Positions 24,665 to 37,000 of a DNA stretch of 50,382 nt are shown here, in pieces (within the stretch, counting starts at the first letter, position 1; each line of letters begins with the position of its first letter). This DNA comes from Anaerolineales bacterium (lineage in GTDB: Bacteria > Chloroflexota > Anaerolineae > 4572-78 > J111): contig JACKAT010000039.1 of assembly GCA_020634935.1 (NCBI GenBank), positions 1 to 50,382 on the forward strand, read 5' to 3'. The notes beneath the pieces were generated by a model, which ran no database searches, was not told the DNA's origin, and saw only the letters and a list, made by a program, of their open reading frames with translations. Both the position numbers and the translations under genes were made by a program.

Positions 24665-27600
24665 TAACGGTAAGAATAATCGGTAACCACCCACGATCAC
24701 CGCACTCCGGTTATTGGCGTTACTTAATTCTGATACGCCGGAACTGACTGTGGCAATGTTGACGATAGCAAAGGTATCCGGCAGCGTCGGGTCGATAACG
24801 CCGGATACCTGAATGACCACCGGTTGATTGGGGTTTAAGTCAGGCAAAGTCCAGGTATAGGTTCCGCTGACCGTCACGCCTGGGGTGGAGGTAGACCAGG
24901 TAGGCGATAAGATTTCGGGCGGCACTGTGTTGGTTACCACAATACCAGTCGCCACGCCTGCCCCGGTATTTTCGACTGTCAAAATAAACGTAACGGGATC
25001 GCCGGGTTTGTGGCCGGAACCTTGCACTCGATAAGCAATTCGCAGATCGGGTTTAAAAACAGTCGACAGGCGCAGAGCCGGATCGCCGAATAGGGTAAAG
25101 GTATCGAGTAAATCTTGATGATAACCCAAGGCCGCTAAATTGAGTTTGCCGGCTAAAATGGCTGTACCTAAATCCGGCCCGCCGTTTTGGAGGATCGTCT
25201 GGTAGAAGCCGGCCTGAAGCCGATCGTGGCCGGCGCCAACGCCCAACCCGGTACTGCCCCACACCGCCACCGCCCCGCCGCCAGATCGCCGCAGTAGGCT
25301 CTCGTCAAAGGTGGCTTCTTTGGGATGATGAAAAAATCCGGTAAAGCACGTCATCTCAGAGACAATAGGCAGTCGATTTTGGTTCTGAAGTTGACCGAGA
25401 TCGTCTAATGCCAGAAATGACTCAACCGCCCACTGTTCCCATGAACTATGCCCGTAAAAAGAGATAAAACTGGCCCCGGAAGTAAAGTCGGTCACCAGGT
25501 CTGCGTTTAAACTTTCCGGATTGGTGTAAAAGTACGGTTGGCTACGGTTGCCTTCGGTGTAGTAATAGCGATGCCGGTTGAACGAAGCCGGTAAATCGGT
25601 TAACGCCTCATCAGCCACCTGATGAAAATCGCCGGCGCCGTCAGGGTTATCGGCCACGAAAATGTGATTGGTTGGCCACAGACCGGCAGGCGGGTTGGTT
25701 TCGTACTGGATGATTTTGTTGACAATGGTCGTCACCTCGGCCGCGCTGGCGACCGGCAGCCGTCCAATCAGCAGATCGGGCAAGGTGTCGCTGCCGGCGA
25801 CCGTTACCAGGCGATTGTCCGAGGCGGTTTCGCCCCACCAAGGATCGACCGGGGCCAAATAAGGCGGAACAAAGGTGGGGGCGTTGTAACCACTGTAATT
25901 TTTGAAATCGTAACTACCGTCGCCAACTAATAACACGTATGAAGGCTTAGGAGCAGGCCAGTTGTAATAAGCGTGGATTAGAAAATTTCTGATCGCCTCG
26001 GCATCCATCCGGCCGCCGCCAAATGTGTCGTAAATCGCATTGACGTTGATCGTGACGACGCGCAGCCCTTGATTGCTGCGGTAGGCAACCAGCGGCGCGA
26101 TTGCCTCGCTGAAATCGGGGTGGGTGACGATGATGTAGTCTGCGCCGTTTTCCGGATCAACCAGTAAGTTGGCCGCTTGAAACTGGGTGGGCGATTTGAT
26201 TTGGCCGGCAGGCACAACCAGGTAGGAATGGAGAGTAGTTGAATTATCGCCGATGACCAGTGTACCGCCTGAAAAACTGAAACCGGTTACGAGTTGAGGG
26301 GCATCCGGATCAGTTATATCGTAAACGGAATAGCTGCTGCTAGCACCACTCAATGTATAGTGCTTCTGCCCTGCCTCTCCATCAAAATGGAATTGGCCCG
26401 TACTCACTTGGGTGGTGGGGTAAGTCATCGAAATGCTATCGAGCCAAGCGCCTTCGGCAAAAACGCCGGTAATGCCCGGTAAGCTTAGTTGAATTTGATT
26501 GTTACCCGATTGAAGAACACTCAGCGGCGCCGCTAAGTTAGCCGTGTAAGCCGACTTACCATCCCACTCAACCGCGCCGATAGCTGTGCCATTGACTTTG
26601 ACGCTCACCCGGTGATCCGGATTAATCGCGGCGTGGGCAGTGTAACCTTGTAACCAGAGTTGCAACTGAGCATTGGGGCCGGAGCCAGCTACGTTAGTAA
26701 GCTGGATCGCGTAACTGCCGGAGGTCGCGCTCGGCTGAGCCAGTTTGGCCCAATACCAGTAATCCCCATCGTGGCCGGCGTAGAGCGGATCGTAGAACTT
26801 ATTCAACTCGGCACTGGCAGTACGCCAGGCCACCCCTCCGACTAAACCGGTCGGGCTGCCGGATCGACTGCTCATACGCCGGCCGTTGGTCTCACTGTAG
26901 CTCAAAAAATAAACGTCGTAATTGACGTAGCGGCTGAATTTCGGATCGGCGTAAAATAGTATTCGGTCGCTTGGATCGAAATGCCCGTCCGACTCACCTT
27001 CAACCAAAATCGCGACTTCTTGGCGGGGATAACCGTAGCTCAGCTTTAAGCGATGTGGATCAAGAATGTTAAGAGGCCAGCCGATGTTCTGCAAATCGGT
27101 ATAGGTCAGCGCATACAAACCGGGCTGGTCAACGTAGATTTTTGTCAAACTATTTATCGCTAAAGTATCCATCGACGGCTGTTTTTGTTCAGCATCCAGT
27201 TCGATGCGGGCCGGCGTCCATTGTACGGCCTCGGGGTTGAGAAGGGTGCGGCCAATGGCTGTCGTGAATCTATCTTGATTAGCTTGTTGAGACGACAAAT
27301 CAAGAACAGCATTGGCTGGTTCGGAAAATGTCACCCGCAGCCGGATGAGCCGAACCACTTCCATTTCTTGAGAAACCGGATTGACTCGGAGGGGAAAGAT
27401 AGTCAACGCCGCAACCCGACGATCCCGCACCAACATGGGTTCGCCCAGCATCGCGACTGCTTGAGGGGAAAAAGCATCGCTGGTATAAATAGAATCATTA
27501 ACTACACGAATCATTGAGCCGCCGCCGACTAAGCGGTGGGGATCGATGTCGGTGGGAGAAACATCAACCGGCTGAGGGCTTAGAGCCGGACGGGGGGAAG

Positions 27601-27946
27601 CCGGGAGTGGTACGACGTCGCGCTCGACTTCAATAATTTCCAATCGTACCTGGCCGGTGGGCGGCAGGCCAACTAATTCGCTGTAGATGGGCAGTTCGGG
27701 ATCGCCGGGGTGGCCGGAAGCGGTCAGGCCTGGTATTGACGGTTGACTGTACGTCTGCCCATCGACCGAGATGGTTGTCAGCGTGTAATCGGGCGGCTGC
27801 CAGGTCAGGCTCAAGCCGGCTTCGTCTGATTGGGTCACGACCGGCCACTGATTTTGTTGAGCCGATACATTGCTGACAGACCACGGGTTGACCACAGTTA
27901 ACAGCACGATGATGATCAAACTCAGGCGCGTGAATATGTCTTTCAT
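24638..27946 (-). CDS. Secreted C25 (gingipain-like) cysteine peptidase with C-terminal CARDB/DUF11-type domain
   Basis: 1102 residues. The N-terminal signal peptide reads LSLIIIVLLTVVNPWSVSNVSA. A propeptide and beta-rich region (~30-590) precede the peptidase C25 domain (~600-930), which begins YIIVTHPDFSEAIAPLVAYR and contains SYVLLVGDGSYDF. The catalytic pair is visible as His833 (FYGHSSWEQW) and Cys867 (EMTCFTGFF). A C-terminal beta-sandwich (~980-1085, VTFILTVENTGAG, ATGIVVTNTVPPEI) matches the DUF11/CARDB type. The protein ends YRLFLPLAAKAFYYR; the RLFLPL part recurs at the end of the neighbouring giant protein. It is secreted and possibly processes the surface proteins encoded upstream. 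The gingipain type IX C-terminal domain is absent. Confidence 0.88.
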   Translation of the reverse strand: MKDIFTRLSLIIIVLLTVVNPWSVSNVSAQQNQWPVVTQSDEAGLSLTWQPPDYTLTTISVDGQTYSQPSIPGLTASGHPGDPELPIYSELVGLPPTGQVRLEIIEVERDVVPLPASPRPALSPQPVDVSPTDIDPHRLVGGGSMIRVVNDSIYTSDAFSPQAVAMLGEPMLVRDRRVAALTIFPLRVNPVSQEMEVVRLIRLRVTFSEPANAVLDLSSQQANQDRFTTAIGRTLLNPEAVQWTPARIELDAEQKQPSMDTLAINSLTKIYVDQPGLYALTYTDLQNIGWPLNILDPHRLKLSYGYPRQEVAILVEGESDGHFDPSDRILFYADPKFSRYVNYDVYFLSYSETNGRRMSSRSGSPTGLVGGVAWRTASAELNKFYDPLYAGHDGDYWYWAKLAQPSATSGSYAIQLTNVAGSGPNAQLQLWLQGYTAHAAINPDHRVSVKVNGTAIGAVEWDGKSAYTANLAAPLSVLQSGNNQIQLSLPGITGVFAEGAWLDSISMTYPTTQVSTGQFHFDGEAGQKHYTLSGASSSYSVYDITDPDAPQLVTGFSFSGGTLVIGDNSTTLHSYLVVPAGQIKSPTQFQAANLLVDPENGADYIIVTHPDFSEAIAPLVAYRSNQGLRVVTINVNAIYDTFGGGRMDAEAIRNFLIHAYYNWPAPKPSYVLLVGDGSYDFKNYSGYNAPTFVPPYLAPVDPWWGETASDNRLVTVAGSDTLPDLLIGRLPVASAAEVTTIVNKIIQYETNPPAGLWPTNHIFVADNPDGAGDFHQVADEALTDLPASFNRHRYYYTEGNRSQPYFYTNPESLNADLVTDFTSGASFISFYGHSSWEQWAVESFLALDDLGQLQNQNRLPIVSEMTCFTGFFHHPKEATFDESLLRRSGGGAVAVWGSTGLGVGAGHDRLQAGFYQTILQNGGPDLGTAILAGKLNLAALGYHQDLLDTFTLFGDPALRLSTVFKPDLRIAYRVQGSGHKPGDPVTFILTVENTGAGVATGIVVTNTVPPEILSPTWSTSTPGVTVSGTYTWTLPDLNPNQPVVIQVSGVIDPTLPDTFAIVNIATVSSGVSELSNANNRSAVIVGGYRLFLPLAAKAFYYR

Positions 27947-28034
27947 CTTTGAATGTCCTTGAAGAGAAAAGGCCGTGATTTGGCCATTCTTGGCGAGCGG
28001 CGAAAAACGTAAGACACAACCGGGTTTAAAGCGG

Positions 28035-28068
28035 GCAGGGGGCAGCTCGATAAATGAGCTGCCCCTGC
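28035..28068. terminator. Strong hairpin after the giant surface-protein gene
   Basis: GCAGGGGGCAGCTC (28035-28048) pairs with GAGCTGCCCCTGC (28056-28068) with one bulged G and a 7-nt loop. It starts 12 bp past the minus-strand stop. The downstream T tract is weak, so it may attenuate rather than fully end transcription into the peptidase gene. Confidence 0.55.
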
Positions 28069-28079
28069 GGCGTTAGGCG

Positions 28080-31000
28080 TTACTTTTCGTGAAGGATAAG
28101 CGGCAGATAGAGCCGGCTGTCGTCACCACTATCCACGCCGGTCGGGGTGACGGTTAGCGGCGGATGGTCGGTTTCAGCGCCATTGAGATCGACATCGACC
28201 AGCCAGTAGGTGTAGGTTTGGTTCGGAGCGACTTGCTTGTCGGTATAGGTGTAAGTCGCGCCGCTGCCGGTACCCAGCCCTTGGCCCGGCACAAAGGCAA
28301 TTTCGACGGCATCGGCCCAGCTGGCGGTGGCGCTGCGGAAGAGCCGGAAGCCGTAGTTATCGATCTCGACCGCCGTGGCCCAGTTGAGGACGATATTCTG
28401 ACCCTGGCGATGGCCTTTAAAGTAGAGCAGTTCGATGGCCGTCGGTTCGTTGTCGAGGGTAACGGTTCCATCAGCGTCGTTGGTAGTGTTGTTAAAGATG
28501 TCCACCGCGCCGGTCACCTCAGCCGTGTTGACCATCGTAAATGTACTGCTATCGGCTGTAATGCGGAAGACCGTGGTAACTTCAAATGCTTCATCCGGCT
28601 CCAAATTTTGTCCGAACCCGTTTGTTCCCGATTGGGTCAGATCGTCCCAGGCCAGAATACCATTTGTATTATCGATAGTATCCGCTAGCGGTGTACCACC
28701 AATATATTCAACTGGGCCGATGAAGTGGTCAAACAACGGGACTTGATCAAGGGTACTGGGGCCGGTGTTGGTAATGGTAATGGTAAAGGTAATGATCCCG
28801 TCAACTGCTCCCGGTGCGGCTACGCCTTTGTCGACCTCGACCGTCGGGTCTTCAACTACAACGGGGACACTGTCGCTATCTGGGGCTGTCGAGCCGGTAG
28901 GATAACGACCGACAGCCACGACAACATTATTGTATGTGCCGGTGATAGTCGTCACTTCGGCCAACAGCGTCAACTGAAGCGCATCGTCGGCCGCCAGACC
29001 TGCCCCTTGGGTAACATCGTTCCAAACCAACTGCTGGCCGTTGACTGAGCTTGGGGCTATGCTGGCGCTATTGGGGATATAAGTCAGGCCAGCGTCCATC
29101 GTATCGGTGATCTGCACCGGATTGAGGGTGATGTCGCCGGTATTCGTTATCGTAATAGTGTAAGTAACGATCTGTGAGGGAGCGGCGCTGGTAATATTGA
29201 CCGACTTTTCAACTTCGAGACCGGGTCTTATTACCTCCACGACGGCCGTATCCGTCGAAGTGACCACTGTGCCAGCCGGGCTGGTGCCGCTGACGACCGC
29301 CGTGTTGGTGAAGCCGGCCGTCACGCCCGCTGCGGTTGTACATGTATAAGTTCGGGTCGCCTTCGGCAAGAGGCTGCCTGGTCCTGTATTACAATTGGAG
29401 ACCAGGGCATCGCTCACTACAACTTGAGTGAGCGTGACATCGCCGGTATTGGTTACGGTAATTGTGAACGTTACCGTACTGCCCGTTTCGACGGTTTGCA
29501 GATCGGGGGTTTTGCTGATGGTGATGCCGGGGCTTTCAACCATCGTTGGTTCATCGTCATCGTTGTTAGACGGATTGCTGTCCGGCGTCGAAGTCGTAAT
29601 TACCACACTGTTGGTGATGGTACCGCTGCCCGCGCTGTCGATGGTGACGGTGAAGATGAGACTCCCGCCGAGACCGTTACCCAGCGGGCCGATGTTCCAG
29701 GTGAGCGATTGACCGCTCTGGGTCGGACTGTTACCGCTGACCATCCCACCAAATGTAACTTCACTCGGCAGGGCATCGGTGATGATCACATTCGACGCGC
29801 CCGACGGCCCGTTGTTGGTGTAGGCCAAGGTGTAGGTTAGCACCTTGCCCAAGGTGACCGGGTCGGGATTGTCTGATTTCACAATCGTGACATCGGCCAA
29901 GGCCGCTATGTAATGGCTCAAATCCGTATCGGTTACGGTGGTCGTACTATTGACAGCGTGGCCAAAGGCATCGACCCCACTGGCGGTGGCCGTACCGGTG
30001 ACGGTAGCGGTGTTGGTATACTGGCCGGTGGCGCTGGCGGTAGCTACGTAGGTGAAAGTCACCGTCTGACCGGGAGACAGATTAACCGCTACGGTGGGCG
30101 TAATCACCACCAGGTTGCCGATGTCATCGCGGTCGGCTATCTGAACGCCGGTCAGGGTGATACTACCGGTGTTGGTCACTTGATAGGTCCACGTAACCGG
30201 ATCGCCGAAGTTGATCGACGGGCCGGTGACGGTGTCCGCGTCATCGCCGTTGGTGGCTTTTTCAACCACAATATCAGCGATGGGGGTGGTTTCGGTGAAG
30301 GTGTTGTCACCGGGGTTTGGATCAGGCAGATTGCCGGTAATGACCAGGGTATTTTCGATAAGGTGATCATCACTGGGTAGATAGCTTTGATCAACCTTCA
30401 CCGTAAAGGTGATGTAACCGACCGTACCGCTGATGATCGGGCTGCTGGGATAGCTGCCGTTCCAAGTCACCGTGGAACCAACCTGCACCGCATCGCTAAT
30501 GGCCGCCGCCCCGTTCAAGGTCAGGGTTGGGGAGATGATAAGGCGGGCGTCCGCTACATTGTAGCTGAAGCTGTTGACCTCAGCAGGTAGATTTTCGGTG
30601 ATGGTAATGGCATCTAGTACGCCCGGCCCCTGGTTTTCAAAACGAATCGTGTAGGTCAGCGTATTGCTCGGCCCAACCACTTTGGGGAGATCATATTTTT
30701 CGATACGTAGGTCGGCATTAGGCAGCCAGAACCCGGCGTCGACGTTGGTGATGATATCACCGGCGTTGACAGTAAAGATGCTGGTTTGACCGCTGCTGTC
30801 AGCATCACTATCGAGCGTGTCATCGCTGCCTTGATTCTGGCTCGTCACGGTGTAGGTGAGCGGATTGAACCGGATCGTGTAGTTGCCAGAGATAACGTTG
30901 GTAAACGTGTACAGCCCGGAGGCGTCCGTAGTGACCGTCTGTACCGGAGTAGCGCCCAGATACAACGTTACGGTGATGCCGGGAATGCCCAGTTCGCCGG

Positions 31001-34000
31001 GGTCTTGAATGCCGTCGTTGTCTTCATCGTTCCAGACGAAGTTACCGATGGTGGCCGATAGGGTATCGAGGAAATCGTTGCCGGTGCTGTCGGCGCCGCT
31101 GACCAAGGTCACTGGAATTTGGTTGTCGTTGGCTCCCTTGGCATCAGCCGTGCCGATATAGCCAGCAGGATCGGTTTCTATCACCACGTAATTGCCGGGG
31201 ATGACGTTGGTAAAGATGTAGCTCCCGGTAATGGTCGTGGTGGTGGTTAACACGGGACTGCCATCCGAAGGGTCGCCATCGCCGTTGGGATCGCTGTACA
31301 GGACAATTGTTACGCCCAAAATGCCGCTTTCGAGGTCGGCCAGCACGCCGTCACTATCGACATCATTGCGCACCTGACCGCTGATATTGGCATGGCTGAC
31401 CACCGTATTGGTCACCGGGTTGCTTATTTCCGGTGTAACGATCTCCGTGCTGGTGATCGAGGCGGTATTGGTAAAGACCGTACCGTCGGCGATACCCGCA
31501 TCGACAGTGACCACCACAGTCAGGGTGATGCGCGTATTGGGGGTGATGGTCGCCCCGCTAAGCAGCAGCGGCGGCGAGGTACTGGTACTACCGTTGCCCG
31601 CCGGTTCGACCTGCACATCGATGGCCGGGTGGCTAACCTCGACCGGCAGTGTGTCCGAGATGGCGACGTTGGTGGCGCTAACCGAACCCGTGTTACTTAC
31701 AATGAGGGTGTAGGTCAAGGTATGGCCGGAGATGATCGGGCCGACAGGATTATTAACCTTGGCAAGGCTTAAAATCGGGAAGCCGACCGTATTGGTGACC
31801 GGGTTGCTGTTCGCCGGCGTAACAATTTCCGTGCTGGTCACTGAAGCCGTATTGGTCATCACCGCGCCATCGGACACACTTAGATTGACTGTGACCACCA
31901 TAGTCAGGGTTAGCCGTTCCCCTACCGTAATCACCGCCCCGCTGAGGAAAGGCGACATGGTGCTGGTGATACCGTTGCCACTGGGTTCGACCAGGACCTT
32001 AACCAGGCTTACCTCACTCGGCAAAGTATCGGAGATAGTGACATTGGTGGCATCGCTGCTGCCGCTGTTAGACACCACCACCGTGTAGGTCAAGGTATCG
32101 CCTGGCTGGACGAGCCCCTGTGGCGTCACTTGTTTGGTGATGGTTAAGTCGGGTTGGTTCTGCAACGGGGTGGTCACCGTATCGGTAGCGGTGAGGCCCT
32201 CAGCGCTGGTGAGCCAGGCGGTGTTGGTGATGAGGGTGGCTGTGATGGCGGCATCGAGCTGCACTGTGAGGGTAACAATTCGGTTGGTAGCGGTGGCAAC
32301 GTTGCCCAGCGTCCAGGTAATAACGCCATTGGTGGGGCCGCTGTAGGGAGTGGTGGCGGAAATCAAGGTGGTGCTGACCGGCAGAGTATCGGTGATGATC
32401 ACGCCGGCGGCGGTCAGTGCGCCGGTGTTGGAGACGGTCAGGGTGTAGGTGAGGGTATCGCCCGCGCTGACGGGTCCCGCCGGTGAGACGGTTTTGGTCA
32501 GTGACAGAATCGGGGCGGGTTCCCAGAACCCAAAGTCGATGTCGCCCACGTCGCCGGTGAGGGCGGGCAGAATGTGGAAATAGCTGCCGCTGGTGGGGCT
32601 GGCGGTCAGATCATAGCCGGCGATAACGGGGTTGGAGGTGTCAATTGAGACGACGTAAACTTCACCATCGAGTAGATTGGTGAAGGTGTAGTGTCCGCTG
32701 GCATCGGTGGTGGTGATGCCCACCGGCGCGCCGCCGCCTTCTTTGTATAAGTAAACGGTTACGTTGGCAAGGGGCGTATCGGTGATGGTGTAGGTGTCGG
32801 TTAAGCCGTCGGTTGTGTTGCCCTCATCATAAAAGACGGTACCGGTGATAGTGTGCGGGCCGTTCAGTTGCAGGCCGAAGTCGATGACATCAGTGTAGAT
32901 GTTGGTGGAGGCGATGTTTAGCACCGTGGTGCTGTCGGGGGTGGTGGTGCCGCCGTCGTAATCATAGGTGTAGGTATAGGTCGAACCGGGGTAGATGGTG
33001 AAGGTAAAGTTGCCGGTGGCCGTACCCAGCACATCGCTGCCAAAACTGTAGTAACCCTCGATATCGGTGGTGGTGGTGAACACGCTGCCACCGGGCAGCG
33101 TTACGGTCACGGTGATGCCGCCTAGCCCCGGCTCGGTGAAATCTTGCACGCCGTCGCCATCGGCATCGAACCAGACATAATTGCCGGTAAAGCGGGGCGG
33201 CAGATAGCCAAAGTCACGAGTCAGGTCGATTTGGCCGGTCTTGAGTTGGAAGGTGCTTTGGGCATCGCACGGCGCATTGCCATCTACGCCACAAACAAAG
33301 CTGGTACCACCGATACTGCCGACATCGGGGTCGCCAGTTTGCTGGCTGTAGCCGGTGGGCAGAGTGGTTTCATCGACCACAACACGATAGGTATCGCTGA
33401 TGAGGCCGGAGAAGAGATAGACGCCGGCAGAGTCGGTGGTGTCGGTAGCAATCAAGGTAAAGACGCCAGGGCTGGTTTCTTGGAAAAGTCTGACCGTTAC
33501 CCCGGCGATGCCCGGCTCACCAGCATCCTGCTCGCCGTCGCCGTCGTTGTCCTGCCAGACGAAGTTCCCCACTACCGCCGGGCCATCGAAGCCAAAATCG
33601 GCGTTCAGATAGGTATCGCCGCTGTTGAGAACGACTGGCAGCGGATCGTTGTTGGTGGTCAAAATGAAAGGCTCGCCGAAGCCGTCGGTGGGCAGATCGC
33701 TGTCGGCGGTGTCAACATCAACCCAGTAGGTGGCGCTGATGAGGTTGGTGAAGAGGTATTTGCCGTTGGCGTCGGTGGTAGTCGTGATGATAACGGGATC
33801 GGTGGCGATATTGAAGATGCCGTCGCCATCATCGACGTAAAGAGTCACCTCGATGTTGGGCAGGCCGCTTTCATTGCTGCCTTGCAGGCCATTGCTGTTG
33901 CTGTCGTACCAGACGTAATCGCCGACGATGCCGGTGCCGGTGGGCTGGTAGCCGAAGTCGACGTCGTCGATGTTGTTCGTGCCATCGGTCGTCACGGCTG

Positions 34001-37000
34001 TTTTACCGTCGAATATGGCATCCCGGTCGGCGGTTTGGATGTACTTCAACAGGTTGGACTCATCAACGGTCACGATCCAGTCGCCGGGGGGCAGATTTTC
34101 AAAGAGATAGTTGCCATTGGTATCGGTGGTATCGGTCAGAATCAGGCTATCGCCAGCATTGAGTACACCATCGCCGTTGGCATCGCGGTAGAGGTAAACG
34201 TCGATACCCGAAATGCCGCTTTCGCCGGTACCCTGGCTGCCGTCGCCATTCCAGTCGGTGAAAATGGTGTCGCCAATACTGGAACTGCCGCGATAGCCAA
34301 AATCGTGAGAGCCGGAAATCTGGCCGGCGGTGAGAGTAAAGGTCAATGGGTATTGGCTGTTGGGGGTGATCGTCCCGTTGTCGGGATCGTAGGTGTTGGT
34401 CCAGCCAGTCGCGCCGCCGGGCAGAGAGCCGGTATCGACGGTGATGGTGTACAGGACACCCGCCGTCAGATCGGGGAATTCATAGTAGCCGTTGGCATCG
34501 GTTTGGGTGGTGCTGATGACGCCGCTGGCGGTGGATAGAGTGACAATGATGCCGGCCGCGCCGTTGTCCAGGTACGGTTCGTTGCTATTGATATTACCAT
34601 CGGCGTTGTAGTCCTGCCAGATAGTACCGTAGAGCATCGGATTAACACTATAGCCAAAGTTGACATTGGTGATGTGGCCGGCATTTTGAATGGGGGAAAG
34701 GGTGTTCAGAACTGCGCTTTGAGTGCCCCACATGTCATCTCCCCCAGTGATGCCACCGGATAGATTATCATTACGTTCACCTTGCTGGGTAGCTGAGGGT
34801 GGATTGACAACCACACTGTAGTAAGCATCCAGCAATCCTTCAAACAGATACTGGCCGTCAATAGTCGTTGTTTGGGTTGCTAACGCCCGCCAAAATGTAT
34901 TGTTATTTGAAACGGCTTCGCATGTTTTGTTGGGAGCCGGTGTTGTTGGGACAAATTGGTTGGTGCTGTAATTATAACAACCATACAGTGTAACCGTTAT
35001 GCCCGGTATAAAATAATCATTACTGTCGTAACCGATGTTGCCAACCTGCCAGCCGTTGTTGTTGCCGTCACTCCAGATCACGCCGGAGATTAAGCCGGTG
35101 GGGGAAATAGTGGTGACGGCGCTGTCTTGGCCGTCGTTGGCCGGATTGCCGGTAATGAAGTAGGCGTTGCTGACCGTGGCAGTGTTGGTTAGCAGTTGGC
35201 CGGTACCCGGATCAAGACCTTTAAAGGTAACGGTGATCTCTTTGGTCTGGCCCGCGTAAATGGGGCCAATGTTGTTCCATTCGATCAGGCCGGCGCTGAC
35301 GCTGGTCTGGGGTGGGTCGGCGGAGACGAATTCCAGTAGGCCGGCGTCGAAGGTATCGCTGAGGGGAACAGGGTTGAGGGTGTTGTCAGGGCCGCCGCAG
35401 GTTTCATCGGTGGTAATACGGAAGCCCATTGCGTTTAAAAAAATACTTGCTTTGTTACCAGAACCTGTTCCTTTGTCAGCAACAACCTCAAGCTCTAATA
35501 GTGAACCATTAAAGTCAGAACTTTGCCAATTTGAATTAACAGCGGAAATATCCCAAGTTAATAAGCCCTCTTTCGATTTATCGGGGCCAAAAGCGTTAAT
35601 AGTTGAAAGATTATTATTAGTCGAATTAAAAATAATAGACGATGAAAGAACTCCGTTGTAATAAAAATGTGTCTCCAATTGTTCATCCGTAAGCATAATG
35701 CCATCATTACCAATATCAGTCAGGTAAATTGGAAAGATTGCTTCAACTTTGGTGATGTTCCCGGGTACAGAACCAAGATTGAAGTCGCTACCTCGAATAT
35801 AATCGGGTTGGGCCGTAAAAATGGAGTAAGCATACTTGTCATCGGGTTCATCTGGGTTAAATACGTTATTGGAATTGACCCAGGGGTTGCTAGCTCCAGT
35901 AGTTGAGGTTCCGGCCCAGGTTTCAAAGGTGCATGAGCTTGCATTGGCTGTACCATCACCGGGCCGCAAATTCTCAACCTCAATTTTGTAAGTAACCTCC
36001 CGCCCTTCATAGGCCGGGCCGTCAACCAGCGATTTGGTTACTTGCAAAGCGGGTCCAAAGCCAAAATCGGCGTCGAGGTTATCAACGGCGGCGGTGGTAT
36101 TGTGTTCGGAATCCAGATCAACCGCAATCAGATCATCGGTAGTTAGGCTGTAACCGTAGGGCAAAGTGGTGTTAGACGTGTCGGTGTCCACCTGCACCAA
36201 GTATTTGCCGTCGGCCAAACTTTCAAACAGATAAGCACCGCTGCCAGAAGTCACCGTATTGGTGATAAAAATGTCGGTACTGGTATCAAGCTGGCCGTTG
36301 CCGTCGGCATCGTAATAAAGCGTGACGGTGATCGCGTCGATGCCCGCTTCACCCCCATCCGGCAAACCGTCGGCATCTTCATCGCGCCAGACAAAATCGC
36401 CGATGCTGTTAGGCCCGCTAATAATCGTGGTCTCACAGGATTCGGCCACCGAGGGGCCATTGCCGTATTGCAGATTGGCGCAGTTTTCAACAACGGGCAG
36501 GCTGTAATCCAGGGGAATGAAAACCTGGAAGGTAGCGCTGCCGTTCTCAGTGGGCGGCAGCGAATCCGAGAGCCACCACTGAATATTGGTGACTGAAAGA
36601 GCGGGCGTTGGTTCGATAGTCGTCCAACTGTCGCCGTTATCGGTGGAATAATAGACCGTGGCGGTGAGGCCAGGAGAACTAAAGGAAGAGGTGGCCGACC
36701 CGGCTTGATACTGCATCCCTGACGGAATAGTATCACTGATAACCAACGGGCTGTTGATAACCATATCACCTGAAGTGAGGACCAGGCCGGCGGAGTCGGT
36801 GGTACTGGTGTTTTGAAAGAAAATATCGTAGGTAATGAAGGTTCCGGGGCCGGTTAGGTCGGGCAGGCTGTTTTTATTAACGGTTACCTCAACAGGGGTG
36901 CTATTGAAAGGGGCGTTGCCGCCCGCGCCGTAGTCGCCGTTGAACTTTTCATTATCATACCCGGACGCCGCCTCCTGATAGGGTGTGGGTGTGACGGCGC

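Noticed and set aside
33144..34538. 464-residue open frame on the plus strand inside the giant surface gene
   Set aside because: It is antisense to regularly repeated SdrD-B modules; codon periodicity of the repeats keeps the opposite frame open. The product shows only repetitive Gly/Ala/Val stretches and no fold.
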